Of a stretch of DNA of 64,000 bases, positions 23,701 through 40,270 are shown piece by piece (the stretch's first letter is position 1; every line of letters begins with the position of its first letter). The notes under the pieces were generated by a model. It worked only from the letters and a program-made list of their open reading frames with translations, ran no database searches and was not told the origin of the DNA. Both the position numbers and the translations under genes were made by a program. The DNA is from Azadirachta indica. Its lineage: Eukaryota; Streptophyta; Magnoliopsida; Sapindales; Meliaceae. Location: contig CM040447.1 in assembly GCA_022749755.1 (NCBI GenBank), positions 12,332,087 to 12,396,086 of the forward strand. Direction: 5' to 3'.

Positions 23701-26128
23701 ATCCCACCACTTTACAACAAAACCTGCCTTTAAGCTTGTAAAATAAAAAAAGGAGAAAATTTAACCAAGAAAGAAGGAAAGTAATTCGGGTGGAGATTGA
23801 CAAGCTTCTAAGAGCAGGCTTCATCAAATAGGTTCATTATCCGGAGTGGATTGCTAATATGGTTATAGTGAAGAAGTCAAATGAAAAGTGAAGGATGTGC
23901 GTAAATATTACGGATTTGAACGAGGCATGTCCCAAGGATGGGTTCTCAGTTTTAAGAATTGGTTAGCTATTAGACGCAACGGCGAGTCATAGACTTCTAA
24001 GTTTTATAAATGCTTTTTCGGGGTACAACCAAATTAGGATGTATGAGCCTGATCAAGAAAAAAAAAAAACTTTTATCACAGATTAGGGGCTATATTGCTA
24101 TAAAGTGATGCCATTTGGATTGAAGAATATAGGGGCCACTTTCTAAAGGGTGGTGAATCGTGTGTTTAAACCCTTGATCGAAAAAACGATAAAAGTATAT
24201 GTGGATGACATGATCACGAAATCAATGAGTATGGATAACCATATCCAGCACCTAGAGGAAACTTTTTCACTTTTAAGGAGGTATAAGATGAAACTGAATT
24301 CGAAGAAATGCATTTTTGGAGTTAGTTCGGAAAAATTTCTAAGGCTCATGGTTAGTAAGAGGGGGATTGAGGCTCACCCTTAGAAAATTAAGGTGATCTT
24401 GGAGATGAAGTTGCCTTCTATACTAAAGAGTTGCAGAGCTTAATCGAAAAACTGGTGGCCTTGAATAGATTCATTTCAAAAGCCACTGACAAATGTTTTC
24501 AGTTTTTTTAGGTCATGAAAAAAGGGAAATGCATGTGCTAGACGGATAAGTACGAAAAAAGCTTCTAAGAGACAAAATGCTACATGGCAAATCCTCCTTA
24601 TCTGGTTAATCCGCAAAGTAGAGACATCATCTACTTGTATCTGGTCATTTTCAACCATACAATGAGCTCGGTGCTAGTCAAGGAGGATCATAAAAAGGTA
24701 CACAAGCTGATTTATTACACTAGCAAGTCACTACTGGATGCTGAAACTAAATATATGCCTCTAGAGAAGTTAGCTTTAATGCTCGTGGTGACCGTGAAAC
24801 TACGACCATTTTTTTACGCACACTAAGTCATGGTATTAATAAACCAATCACTGAACCAGATTTTTCACAGACCAGATCTTTTTGGGTGATTGGTGAAGTA
24901 AACCGTGGAATTTAGTGAATTCAACATCAACTTCAAACCACGAAAAGCAATAAAAGCTCAAGCTTTAGCAGATTTTATTATAGAACAGTTCATAATAAAT
25001 AGCTTAGCAGTATGTTAGGTCGGGGAGATTACAGCTGCCTGTAGGCCAAAAATTTTTCCTAATCTAAGAAAGACAACCCAAACATAGCAGTTATATATTG
25101 ATGGTGCCTCGAATACATAAGGAGGAGGAGTAGGAATTATCTTTGTGAGACCAGAACGTAAAGATAGGCTATGCACTTAAATTCGACTTTAAGGTCACAA
25201 ACAATGAAGTCGAATATAAAGCACTACTAACTGGTCTAAATCTTGCATAAACACTTGTAGTGGAGCATTTATAAGTCAAAAGTGATGCATAGCTAGTGGT
25301 GAATGGACAATGTCAAGCTCGAAAAGGAAATATGTAGGCTTACCTAAATAAAGTCCGTCAGCTAATGAGTAGAATGAAAAAGGTCAGTATGAAGCAAGTT
25401 CCTAGAGGATAAAATATTAAGGCAGATGCCCTTGCAAAACTGGCGTCATCTCTGCAATGAAGGATCTTAAGAACACTCTCAATTGAACTATTGTTCTTGA
25501 AAAGTGTTAACCAAAAGAGTCCCTCTGCTGTACATGTACTTGATAGTAGTAAAGAACTAACTTGGATGGACCCAATTTGGAGGTACTTGCAAAATGGAGA
25601 GCTGCCTAAAGATAGAGAAGAAGCCAGAAGAATTAAAAATAAATTAGCAAGGTACCTCATTATAGATAATGTACTTTACAAAAGAGGATACAAGCTTCCT
25701 TATTTAAGATGTTTATCCTTAGAGGAAGTAGATTACATACTCAAAGAAACCCATATCGGAATATGTGGTAACTATGGAGGATCCTAATCTTTAGCACACC
25801 GAGTCATAAGACGGGGATATTACTGGCCAATCTTACATCAATATGCAATTCAAGCCATAAAATCGTGTCAAAGACGTCAGTTTCACGGTGATGTGTGAAA
25901 ACAGCCACCTAAAAAACTGACCACACTTCTTAGCCCTGGCCTTTCACTTAGTAGGGACTAAACTTGATTGGGCCTTTACCCACTGGATGAGTTCAAATGA
26001 AGTATGTTATGATTGTAGTTGACTATTTCACGAAGTGGCAAAGGCAAAGCCTCTGGCCACCATCACTAAAAGGAAAATTACTACATTCACAGAAAAAAAG
26101 TCATTTTGCTAGAAACTCAGGGAGTTGA
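20791..26128 (+). pseudogene. Gypsy gag-pol remnant
   Basis: Gag lies at about 21780-22170. A CCHC knuckle remnant is at 22597-22640 (CAFH, stop, DHGHITNNC). The protease region at 22900-23090 has YPHDDALVVMLGIG and a changed active site, IDIGSLADII. Reverse transcriptase at about 23730-24380 includes NEACPKDGFS, a block reading FGLKN, and the catalytic YVDD at 24198-24209. RNase H fragments lie at about 24590-24830 and 25085-25420. The integrase zinc finger and first core strand lie at 25740-26090. The first catalytic aspartate of integrase appears changed (GLNLIGPLPTG). The sequence then stops abruptly before the 3' LTR, so the remaining catalytic residues are missing. Numerous in-frame stops make it non-coding. 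Confidence 0.9.
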
Positions 26129-26707
26129 TGTTGGGAAAATGTCTAAGCATCAATTAGGCCAGACCAACATGTGTTATATGGTCGGGTTTTATGAGGTCCT
26201 AAACTAAATGACACAAATTAGGCTAAGCTTAAAAAAAAAAGAGCTCAGCTTAGTCAAGAAAACAAATTAAATCGGGTAAAAATATTTTTTGAACATATTC
26301 ACGTACCCAGGTCGGGTAGAAAAATACCACTCAACCATATCCAACGTAGGTAACAAAATTCAACCGTAAACTTTGTCGAGTAACCACTCATTCTTCCACC
26401 TTCTATTGTGGAGAGAATGTGGCTGAAAAAATGGCCAAAATGACCATTCCCCATGCCTATAAAATCTCGGCAATTTGGAAAGAAAGGTACGCATTCTGAA
26501 TCTTAGAAAAAACTTTGCAAAATTTTTGTCTAAATTTCTCTCTCCCCTTAAGGAAACCAATTGATTTAAGCATCGGAAGGTATATGCTGGGCAAGTTAGC
26601 TATTCTCTGATTTTTCTTATTTTGCAGGCAAATAAAAATCCCAGAAGGTTCAGAAGAGGCAAAGTTCGTTGTTTGAAATTGAAATTAACAAATTTTCGGC
26701 ATCAACA
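26129..26707 (+). repeat. 3' LTR of the gypsy element
   Basis: Collinear with the 5' LTR: it starts TGTTGGGAAAATGTCTAAGC and ends CGGCATCAACA. Scattered substitutions separate the two copies. Confidence 0.9.
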
Positions 26708-28772
26708 TACATCATGAATGACCATCAAGATTAATTGGTGCTCTTTAATTATCGCATTGCGTTTTGCCAAGTATCGTGTGTAAAGTTTTAATATCAACAG
26801 TTATTAAAAAATAAAATTTCAAACAACACGACGTTATTCATAACTAATAGATAAAATATATGGTAAGATCTTTGAGTTACATATAAATATTGAAGTTACG
26901 TATGAGTTATATGACATTAATATTCTTAATTAATTTGTACCTATTAAGTAAGTTAGGATGAAAATTAATTTAGATATCAAACTTTAAGCTTACAAATCAA
27001 ACATTACTCAAAACTGAATTTCTCTTGTATACATTTACATTTTGATTGATTAATTATCTCTTTCGTTCCTTGGAAAAGGAGACAAGGGGTGACCATGAGT
27101 TTTTGGGTTGAAAAAGTAAAAACAAATATTGCAAATTAAAGTTGTTTATTTACTAATAAGAATAGTATACGTTAATTATTTACTCTTTGAAGGCATCAAA
27201 AAAACCATTTAACCTTCCAAGGCCAAAAATCCTCTTATTTACAAATCTCTGAGAATTATGAAATCGCACAAAGATGGTTCATATATTTAATTTATGAAAT
27301 CCAAAGGTATATATCATACATAGCATTTATTGTCAATATATATATAAATACTAATAAAAATTATAAGTAATATATGAGATATGTGATATTACGTAGGTAA
27401 TGTTTATTTTTTCTGTCTAAAATCTGAATATTATTGAAATTTAAATTTAATTGAAATTTAAATATGAGTAGTATGTTTTTTTTTTTTATTTTAAATGTTT
27501 TAACGTAATGTTAAGTTGTTTGTTTTTGTAAAAATTAAAAATTTTTGACATACATGTTTTAAAAAAATTTTATATTAATATATTAAACTACTTGATATAT
27601 ATAAATATTAAGTAATAAATTAAGGGTATTATTGGTAAATGAAATATTTAAATTATTCAAACATTTACTTATTTAAATTTAAATTTAAATTTTTAATTTA
27701 GTTATATTTATATATTTTTAATCAATATTCATATATAAATTAAAAAAATATTTAGAATTCAGTCAAAAAAAAAAAGAGGCCCTTACTAAGATTACTTATT
27801 TGATAGTCAATCAATGAATATATTAAAGTTAAAAAATTAGAATAATTACTTCATGTTTGAAATACTATTTTTTTAATGCAAGTTGAAATTAATCATAGTA
27901 ACCTATTTTCTTTTATAAGAAAAAATTAAAAATAATAAAAAATTCTTTTTAAAATTATAACCTGCTACTTATGAATTTTCTTGCCAAAATTTAGAATAAC
28001 CCTGTGATTTTTTTTTTGTTTGTATTATTTTTTGAACAAGATGAGTGGGATTATCTTTTTGTGGTGAATAGCACATCCAGACAGAAGAGAGAGAATAACC
28101 AAGAACTTAGATTTTTTTTTCACATGCAATTATAAAACTCTTTTAATTGGTGCCTCATCAAGAAAATAAGTATAAGATTTTATTTTAGGGGTGAAAAAAA
28201 AAATCCAAGCATCCCACCATACAAGCAAATAAAAATTAAATTAAATTTGACTTTAAATTAAATACAAGAGAGCAACTCTTGACCTTTGTCATAATTTTGA
28301 ATAAGTTCATAAAATAATTTAAAAAAAATTCTTAGCAATAAATTCTTTGAATGATGACTAAATATGGATTCATTCTCCCATTCAACCACACGCAAAAATA
28401 AAAACTAAATTAAATTTGACTTTAACATAAGTCCAACAGACACTATTGATATTTGTCATATTATATGCATATATTCGATAAATTGATTACAAATAAATAA
28501 ATTTTTTGAATGATGGGAAACAAAATCAACCCAACTACATATTGATACTTATCATCAAGTATAGAATATATTATCTTTCTTTTTCTCTACGACCAAACTC
28601 GTACCACTACCGGACTACAAGAATGCAGCAAATATTTATACTTTTTATCATTTATTTCATTGAAAAAGAAAAAGATCCATATCATTTTTTTTTTTATTCA
28701 CTTCGATGTTACCTAGTTTATAATCTATCACGATTTTTATGTAAAATCGTAAAATTATCAATTTAACACGAG
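26708..28772. other. AT-rich spacer
   Basis: No gene is seen. A diverged tandem duplication (28200-28525) is annotated separately; the rest shows only short A/T runs. Confidence 0.4.
28200..28525. repeat. Diverged tandem duplication, period about 165-170 bp
   Basis: The block ATAAAAATTAAATTAAATTT GACTTTA recurs as ATAAAAACTAAATTAAATTT GACTTTA about 168 bp later, and TTCTTTGAATGATG recurs as TTTTTTGAATGATG. Intervening parts are weaker. Confidence 0.65.
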
Positions 28773-30711
28773 TTTACAGCTTGCATAAAATATCCCTTTG
28801 ACTTTTTGAAAAATGCTAAGATACCCCCCTGACTTTGTTTTTCTGTTGCAACTCTGTTAAAAATAAGGGCATTTAAGTAACTTTAGCAAAAATAAAATAT
28901 TAAAAAAAGAACAAAAGGACAAAAACTTGATATTTCTTTATGCTTTTGGGACTACCTTTTTGAAAATTCGGTTTAAACATCCTACACTCTTTCGTTGGTG
29001 CAACTTTGGCATAAAACTTTCATGGCCAAGATACGATCGTGGTGTTGACGATAAGGCGAGCTCCGTAAAGCTTGACAAAGCTGCAATCGTGGTTCTCAGA
29101 CAATTAACAACTGGTTAAAGTGCAATTATCTTTTGCAAGTAATACACAAAACAATGTTAACTCTTTTAGTATAAAATTTTTTTAAATTAAGTTATTACTT
29201 GCATGTTGGAAAACTGGATTTAAAGGGGGCTTTGTATTTAGCTGAAGAATGACAAATATAGGTTAGGGTTTTTAGTTTTTGTTTTGGAGGTTTTCTGATT
29301 TAAGTCAATAAATATGAAATTGGCTTGTAATAATGTTGTAGACGTATATAACACATTGATGCTTGCTTGTCTTTTTGTTTAAATTGAAAATTGGTTGTGT
29401 TTAGTATTTGCGGTTTTCAAATTGAGTTTGTTATGTTATGTTCTGTCTTGGTTTTGAATTTGTTTTGTGACATAGTTAGTTCAAGAATCATATGTTTTGA
29501 AAGCTTGTTTTCGAAATTGAAAAAGTGAAACAAGAAAAATACTAGGCACGTGTCTGTTCAGTGTTTTTGTTCAAGTAGAGAAAGCATAGAAGAGTTTTTT
29601 GTAGTGTTTATTGATGTTTAATTTCAATCCTTACTTGTTTGTGCAGTGTTTGTGAGATTTCAATTGCCCTGTTTTAAGGTATTTCTTAAAATTATGATCA
29701 TATTCCATGAATATTCTATTAAATTAATATGCATTAAGTACAGCTTTTGACAATTTTAGTTTTATTTGGAATTCCTTTGTTATGTTATTCTTCTGTCTAT
29801 GATGTTATGATTATGAGAGTATATATTAAATGTACAGGAAAAGAGTTTAGTTCTTGTATATTTTAGTTTCCAATATTGTAGGTTAGAGTTGTAGAAAATG
29901 GAATATTTGGTTAAAGGTGAATCAATAGGCTAGTCATATTTCTAGATGGAGCCAGTATATGTTGTAATAACATTTTTTGAATATTAATAATTAAATTTAA
30001 TAAGCTTCTTTTGTTGTCATTGATGCATTTCAATGTAGTTCATTGATTTAGGCAATGCTGGCTGTGAACAATATATTGGTAAAATAGAATTTATGAATAA
30101 AATACAGCAAACACATTATGATTATTGTTGAATTAGTTGAAGGGAACTTATTTTTACTTTGTCTGCTAGGAAAATAGAATTCATTCGTTAGAAATTAAAG
30201 TGAAAATTTCTCTCTCTATTTTCATATAAAGTGTTTTGTTTCTCTAGCTAAATGTTGATATATGCATGAGATTTGATTAACACTTACTTGTGAACTGATT
30301 TTTTGTATGTTGCAGAATGTTACCAGTGCCCTCATCACGAATTGTTAGTTCTGTTGATTATGACAACGAAGGAGATGAAGTAGATGACACGGGTGTTGAA
30401 AGGGCTAATTTTTTTAGTGCAAATGGGGCTAAATTTTATTGGTTTGAATGGGGATCAAGGGGCTACAAAGTGTGCTGAATTTTATTGTTTGGATGATGTT
30501 GAAAGTGATGGTTTAGATTAATAATGAGGAAAATTTAGTTATTATTTTACATGTTTTTTTAATATTGAAAGTTAAAATTGTCTATTTACTCAAATAAAGA
30601 TATAAAAAGGTTAACAGAAAAGTTATCTCAAGGGAATATTTTCACATTACTACTAAAGTTGAGAGAGTATCTTAACATTTTTTAAAATTTAGAGGGCATA
30701 CAAGCTATAAA
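28773..30711. mobile_element. Terminal-inverted-repeat element, probably Mutator-like
   Basis: The left end TTTACAGCTTGCATAAAATA and the reverse complement of the right end, TTTATAGCTTGTATGCCC, match. The match continues with gaps through AAAAATGCTAAGATACCCCC versus AAAAATGTTAAGATACTCTC. No target duplication could be settled, so the outer limits are approximate. The interior is less AT-rich than the flanks and contains two small open frames (28927-29118 and 30317-about 30478, the latter preceded by an intron-acceptor-like TGTTGCAG). These could be captured gene fragments as in Pack-MULEs, but no source gene is recognised and no transposase is seen. Confidence 0.65.
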
Positions 30712-30924
30712 TCCAGGAGTATTTACCTTTTGCCCAAAAACTGGGAGTAAATTTCATTATCCTAATTCCAATCACATTTACAATATGATTTAAATTTACT
30801 TTGGCAATTAGTTCAAAACCTGTTGATGTGGCAATCATTACGAGATAGCCAGCTAATACTAACGTGAAACCAGGTGTCCTGTTTTCATGCATCTATTTCA
30901 AAATTATAGCTTTATACGACACAC

Positions 30925-31931
30925 GGAAGAATGACCGATAACCTCCTATATTTTTAAAAATTACCTGTTACATCCAATTGTCAATAAAAATAACGAAAAA
31001 TGTTTAAATCTTTTGCATTCAAAAACATCAGACATAAATCGACCAAATCCTCCATGCCTAGGGGTTGAATGCGAAAAACCGTATCTTCTCTCAAATGCAT
31101 TCAAAACTGTTTGTTCTAAATGCATTCAAAACCACCTTATCTCAATGAACAAAAATTACCAAATTGGTGGGAGCAGCTATGATTTAGACGTGTTGGGATT
31201 GTTAGTGGTGGCGAGGAAGGAGGGATCGTGGAGGGTGCGCATAAGGCGGCAATGACAAAGTACCAGAGGGTGATAAAGTGATGCTTCTTGGAGGCGACAC
31301 GGTGAAGGAATATAATTTTAGGTTTTGGACAACCCCTATGGCCGAATTTTAAGGTTTTAGTTGCAAAATACTTACTTAGGAGTTTTTAAAGTTTGATTTG
31401 TAATTGAAATTTGGAGTTGTGATTTGTTTTTGGTTATTGGTTTAGAGATTATTGTTGATTTAGATTGAAGTTTGATTTGTAATTGGAAATTGGAGTTGTG
31501 ATTTCTTTTGGTTGTTGGTTTAGATTAGAACTAGATATGAAAGAAGAAGAAGGCATGAAGAAGAATGGAAGAAGAAGAAGAATAAGAAAAGAAGAAAAGA
31601 AGATTTGAAGAAGAAGAGGACAGCATGAAGAAGAAATTGATTTTAGGGTTAGTGTTTTTTATTTTAGGGATTAATTTATTAAGTATTTTATTATATTTTT
31701 TTTTTGTATAAAAAATATATTAATAAAAAAGTAAAATTTAATTTATTATTAATTCTATTTTATATAATTTTTATTTTTAAATAAAATATAATATTCAAAG
31801 ATAAATTTATCATTAAAGAGTCAATTGAACAGTTAGTTAAACTAACGGTTGAATATAACGGATAATTTTCAAAATACAAAAGGAATTTAGTTAATTGGCG
31901 GAAAACATACCTTAACATCGGTCATTCTCCC
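30925..31931. mobile_element. 1.0-kb Mutator-like non-autonomous element
   Basis: The left end GGAAGAATGACCGAT and the reverse-complemented right end GGGAGAATGACCGAT differ at one base, with weaker inverted similarity further in. Target duplications of 9-10 bp with one mismatch flank it: TACGACACAC (30915-30924) and TATGACACAC (31932-31941). The interior has a GAAGAAGAAG-rich purine stretch around 31540-31640 and an open frame of 80 codons at 31013-31255 with no recognised domain. The end sequence resembles the MITE at 10591-10848. Confidence 0.85.
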
Positions 31932-31965
31932 TATGACACACTCCCCTCGCTACAAAATAAAATAA

Positions 31966-32828
31966 GAGAAATTAACATCTACCTCTCCTTATGTTTAGAA
32001 AATTTATACATGGATGAAATATTTGGAAAAACTAACACATATCTATCCTGATGTTTATTTTAAAATAAGAGAATTAATACCTATCTCTCTTGATTTTAAA
32101 AAATGTACACATAAATAGAATGTTTCAAAAAATTTACACCTATCTATCTTGAACTGTTAGTTGACTATAATTGACCATTAAACCTATAGATATTTTGATA
32201 AAATAGTGATTTTCTTTAAACACACGATGATTATTATTTTTTATAAAATTCTTTTTAATTTCAAAGAATTAGTTTAATACTCTTATTAGTTCTAGTACTT
32301 TAAAAATTTTTCTAAAATAACAATTATATCCTTATATAATAATAGTTATTTAAGAAAAATAAATAATAAATTTCTAAAATTTGATAAAATATTATATATT
32401 TATGTAAATTACATTAATTAAATAATAATAATATTATTTTATAGCACATGGATAATATGAATATTTATTAATATATTATAAATTTATTTATTTTTTATTT
32501 TTATTCATATTTTATTTGTATTTTAAAAATATATACATAATTTAAAATTCAAATATTATAAAAAATTTTGACAAATAATTTAAAATGTTATAACAAAATT
32601 TGATAAATAATTCAAAATTTAATATTCAATTTTTAATTATTTAATTATTTAATTATTTAATTTATTATTTTATCTTCTTATGTGAAGCTAATTTTAAGGT
32701 AAGTTTAATTTTTTTAGCAAAAATAGATGGTTAATTAACTGTAAAGGAGAGATATGTATGAATTTTTTCAAATTTTTTATTTATATGTGAGTTTATAAAA
32801 TTTTAAAGGAGGAATGTGTTGATTTTTC
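31966..32828. mobile_element. 863-bp Mutator-like non-autonomous element
   Basis: The left end GAGAAATTAACATCTACCTC and the reverse-complemented right end GAAAAATCAACACATTCCTC form imperfect inverted repeats, with further inverted blocks inside (ACCTATCTATCTTGA versus CATACATATCTCTCC). The same 10-bp word AATAAAATAA flanks it at 31956-31965 and 32829-32838. No coding capacity is seen. It lies only 34 bp from the preceding element. Its tips resemble those of the foldback element at 14727-16804 (GAGAAATT.ACAT). Confidence 0.78.
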
Positions 32829-32838
32829 AATAAAATAA

Positions 32839-34506
32839 TGTTTCGTTTAAATAATAGGGATGATATTATTAGATGTCGTAAATTATTTTTGATAAAAATA
32901 AAAAAGAAAACATAAAAAATTTGATTGCCTAAAGTTATAGATATTTTTTTATGTAAATAAATATCTTAAATTAAGTAAAAAATTTATATATTTCCGATAT
33001 TGTTTGTGTCAAAATTAAAGGTTCTTTTTAAGTTTAAATGCCGGCAATTAAGGTCAAAGAAATAGTATTGAACTTTGTTGGCGTCGAGCGATGGCGAATA
33101 TACCCTTCATTTTTGTCAGTCCGTGTCCGTGCCGAACATTTGCGAATTACTTTTCAAATTTGTTTTATTAAAATATTCAAATTCGTACCACATAAAAATA
33201 TAATTAATACAAATTTGCAGTTCGTCGGTATGTGAGATTTTTTTTCCTGATGTTTCAAAATGTGACGAAAAATTAAAAAATTAGCACGGGATGAATGTAG
33301 ACATATTGATAGCCTTTTTTCTTTTTTCACTAAAATTTAAATTTAAATTTAAATAATATTTTATTTATTTTAAAATATTTAAAAATAAATATTAAATTAT
33401 TTATTTTAATAAAATAAAAAGTTTAAAAATTAATATTTTGATATATATATATACCTTTTAAAATAATATATTTATATATAAAATAATTTTGATTATATTA
33501 GAGAAAAGATATATAAAAAAATAATTTAATTAAAGTTTTGATTTTGTTAGTAAATAAATTAATAAAATAAAAATATTAAAATATTAAATTATTAAGATAT
33601 TTATTCATCATATTTAAATAAAAATTTTTAATTTAATTATATTAAAATATTTTTAATAAAAATTTAAATATAAATTAAAAAATAAATAATTTTTATATAT
33701 TTTTTAATAATTATATTCAGGCTTTACTTAAAAAAGTAAATAATCCTTTCATCTACTCCACAAAAAAATATCAAAAATTATGATAGCAACATTTAAGTTT
33801 CCGAATTTTTATTTTTATTTTTTATGAAAATATAATTAATTTACTTATATTCAGTAAATTACTAACTAAAATTTATTACAATGACAATATTATTATATTA
33901 TAGTATTAAAGTTTAAAGACTACGTAATTTCGTATTAAAAACTATTTAATTAAAAATAAATAATTCGAACAAATTATTTATTAAAAATTAAAAGATAATG
34001 TTATGGACCGTGACTTATAGTGTATAAAAACACTGTCCAACTTTTTTCTTTTAAAATCCTTCTTTAAACGTGATTAATCCATGTAATAATACATCCACGT
34101 CAGCACCACGCAACTCATTCCCAACCCAGTTATTATACAAAATCTTCAAATGACTCACATATTGCCCCGTTGTCCAATGATTTACTAGAAATCCTCCGCT
34201 CTCTCAGAGCACACTCCGCTTTCAAATTCCACTAAATCCACAAACGTGAAACCAAAGTTAACAACCTTTCCCTCTCAATAAACTAATCAATCAATCAATT
34301 TATTTTAACATTTATATATTTATGATCAATTTGCTTACAAGTTTATGCCAATCTCATTCTGCTTTTAACAGAATTACAGTTACATAGCCAACCACTGTCT
34401 TTCTCCCATTCCGCCAAACTCGCCGCATTCGGTCGGACTCTTCTATCTTAGTTTACTGTAAATTATTTCTCATTTCGGTTGGTGTTTGCGTGTTTTTAGT
34501 AGGTCT
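32839..34506. other. Spacer and promoter/5' leader of the APS kinase gene
   Basis: Very AT-rich to about 34000, with no gene supported. A 65-codon frame at 33038-33235 has no recognisable domain. From about 34050 the composition becomes more mixed, and CCACGTCA, an ACGT-core motif, lies at about 34096. The 5' leader of the downstream gene probably starts between 34200 and 34450. Confidence 0.45.
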
Positions 34507-38154
<3,648 letters not shown>

Positions 38155-40270
38155 TTTGGAGAAAAGGTCTCAGCTCCTGTCACTATTACCTTTATTCACC
38201 TTCAACATTATATGCTGCGAGCCAGTGGCATCAAAATTGATTGTTTGGTCCAGTAAGGAAACTTCTTGTTTCCTGCATCTGCAGTTCAATCATAACTTAC
38301 TCTACATTGATTAATCATTGATTAATTGATGTCAGTGCCAAGTTCTTGTATAGCATATTACATCTTTAACTCAGGAAGCATTTAAAAAGATTTGTTTCAG
38401 AATAAGGTGTATTCACAGGTTGAGGGATAGATGTATATAGCAGTGTCACTTACCAATATGATGTTAATTCAGAATAAAGTGTCTCAAGTTCGAGGCTAAT
38501 GTTGTTTGTACAGGGAATCCTTGTATTTATATTTTTGTATCTCAATATTACTGCATATTCATTGAGCCATAAAGAGGCTAAACTCTCGCGTTTATCTTTT
38601 TATTGTTTGTGCAAAGAAAATAGTTATGATAGTAGGCTGACTATAGTTTCTGAGATTTCGCGTTAAATGCATTTACCAGTGACATGTTGCTTCATTCATC
38701 AACCATAGTGTGTTATTACTCTTAATTGATAACTGTATAGCAACAAAATCATCTGGTTATCAAGTAACTAACATTAATCGTAAGAGAAAGTGAGAGTTTA
38801 CTGAAAACTTTAATTGTTGTATCTTTAAAAGTTAAGCATAAAAATATTGTATTTACGCATAGATATACTCATATATGGAGAACCCATTTTTGCATTCAGT
38901 TGCGCAAATTTTGCTACCGTAATAGAAAAAAAGAAACCCAGAATTGAGAAAGTGCATAACTGAAGTCGACGTCTCCTTGATGAGGATAAAGTTAGACTTA
39001 CATTGAGCCTTCAACAAACATAGCATGTGATAACGGGCCCAACGATGTTCGCAATCACTTGCTTCATTGCCGAAAGAGTAAATAGCCGCTCATTTGAATC
39101 CAAATGCAAATACCGCTGCGAGTTTTGTCCATATGCAATCATTATTTGAGGAAGACGTATGCTTCTTTTCCGGAAAAAGAAAGAAAGAGTTTATATGCAT
39201 TCATTTATGAGGACTGAGGGTGGCAAATGTAAATGTATAGAAAGCGCCTGAATCTCTGTGCATTTTCCAAGCCCGCCTTCGTGGTAGAGAAAGACAAGCG
39301 TACTAGGCACACAGACGAAAGAAGACGCAAAGACTACAGAGGTTCCAACAATAAATAAATATATATTACGGTAGCTCTGCTTAGATACTCCCAGTTTAAT
39401 TGGCTGTTGGTTACAACTGGCTATTGTTGATTCCTCAGAAGTAGCATCAGCCGAACTACTTATATTGTGCAATTTATTAATTTTATCTCTCATCTAAAAT
39501 CCGAGTTTTATGAACAAGTAGGGTCGAAAATCTGCTAGGTGGGGCTTTGTTATGCATGCGTATATGCTGATACTGCTATCCTTTCCATAATTTTCATTTC
39601 TAAATTGATACTTAAATTTCCTCATTTCATAGATTGATTAAGGTTTAGTTTAGACTAATTTACTTTCGCGTTTTCAAAATATAGTAGCCAAAATATATTT
39701 GATAAACATGCAATTTTATTTTCTAATTAATGCATATATTCTATCAGCATAATTAATACATATATATATATATTTTCTAACGACTAAAACTTGAAAGTGA
39801 CGGTACAAGAGCACCAACTACCAAGTGCAACGAAGCATTTACAGCTACAGCCCCTCAAGGCAGATTCTTAGGCAATCCAATCTGTCTTTCTGCAAACACT
39901 TTTTGCGATAGAGAGAGAACAAATTTATGAACAATTACACTACTGTTCACTGGGGGGCAACCATATCAGAAATATGTCATTTTTTTTTTTTTTTCCAGAA
40001 ACAACATAGTTGCTGCAAATCTGAATGACTATTTATTTTAAATGCTATTCGCTAATAACTCTGAAAACTGAAAAGAACTGCAACGGCATCAAATATGACC
40101 TCAAAAAGAAGACAGTAAGAGATTTCTGAATTTCCATTCACTGGATTATTAACATTGATGTAGAATAATACAAATTCAATACCCTACTCTTCTCTTACCC
40201 TGCCGAATTCTACATAAAACAAGGAAGCGCCGAATATAATTGAGAAAGAAAATATAGTTAAAAATGGAAA
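38155..40270. other. Spacer; one unassigned open frame
   Basis: The first few hundred bases are the likely 3' UTR of the APS kinase gene. A 100-codon minus-strand frame (39191-39493) has one predicted membrane-spanning stretch (IYLFIVGTSVVFASSFVCV) but no recognised family or codon signature and is not annotated as a gene. Nothing else is seen. Confidence 0.4.

Larger units (their letters stand above)
20210..26707 (+). mobile_element. Ty3/gypsy LTR retrotransposon, decayed
   Basis: A 6.5-kb element in plus orientation with two LTRs of about 580 bp. Both begin TGTT(T)GGGAAAATGTC and end in CATYAACA. A 5-bp target duplication with one mismatch flanks it (TATAT at 20205-20209, TACAT at 26708-26712). 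The interior carries gag, zinc knuckle, protease, reverse transcriptase, RNase H and a partial integrase, all interrupted by stops. The LTRs differ visibly at many positions, so the insertion is old. Confidence 0.93.

Noticed and set aside
39191..39493. 100-codon minus-strand frame with one hydrophobic segment
   Set aside because: No recognisable domain, no exon partners and no promoter cues; left unannotated.
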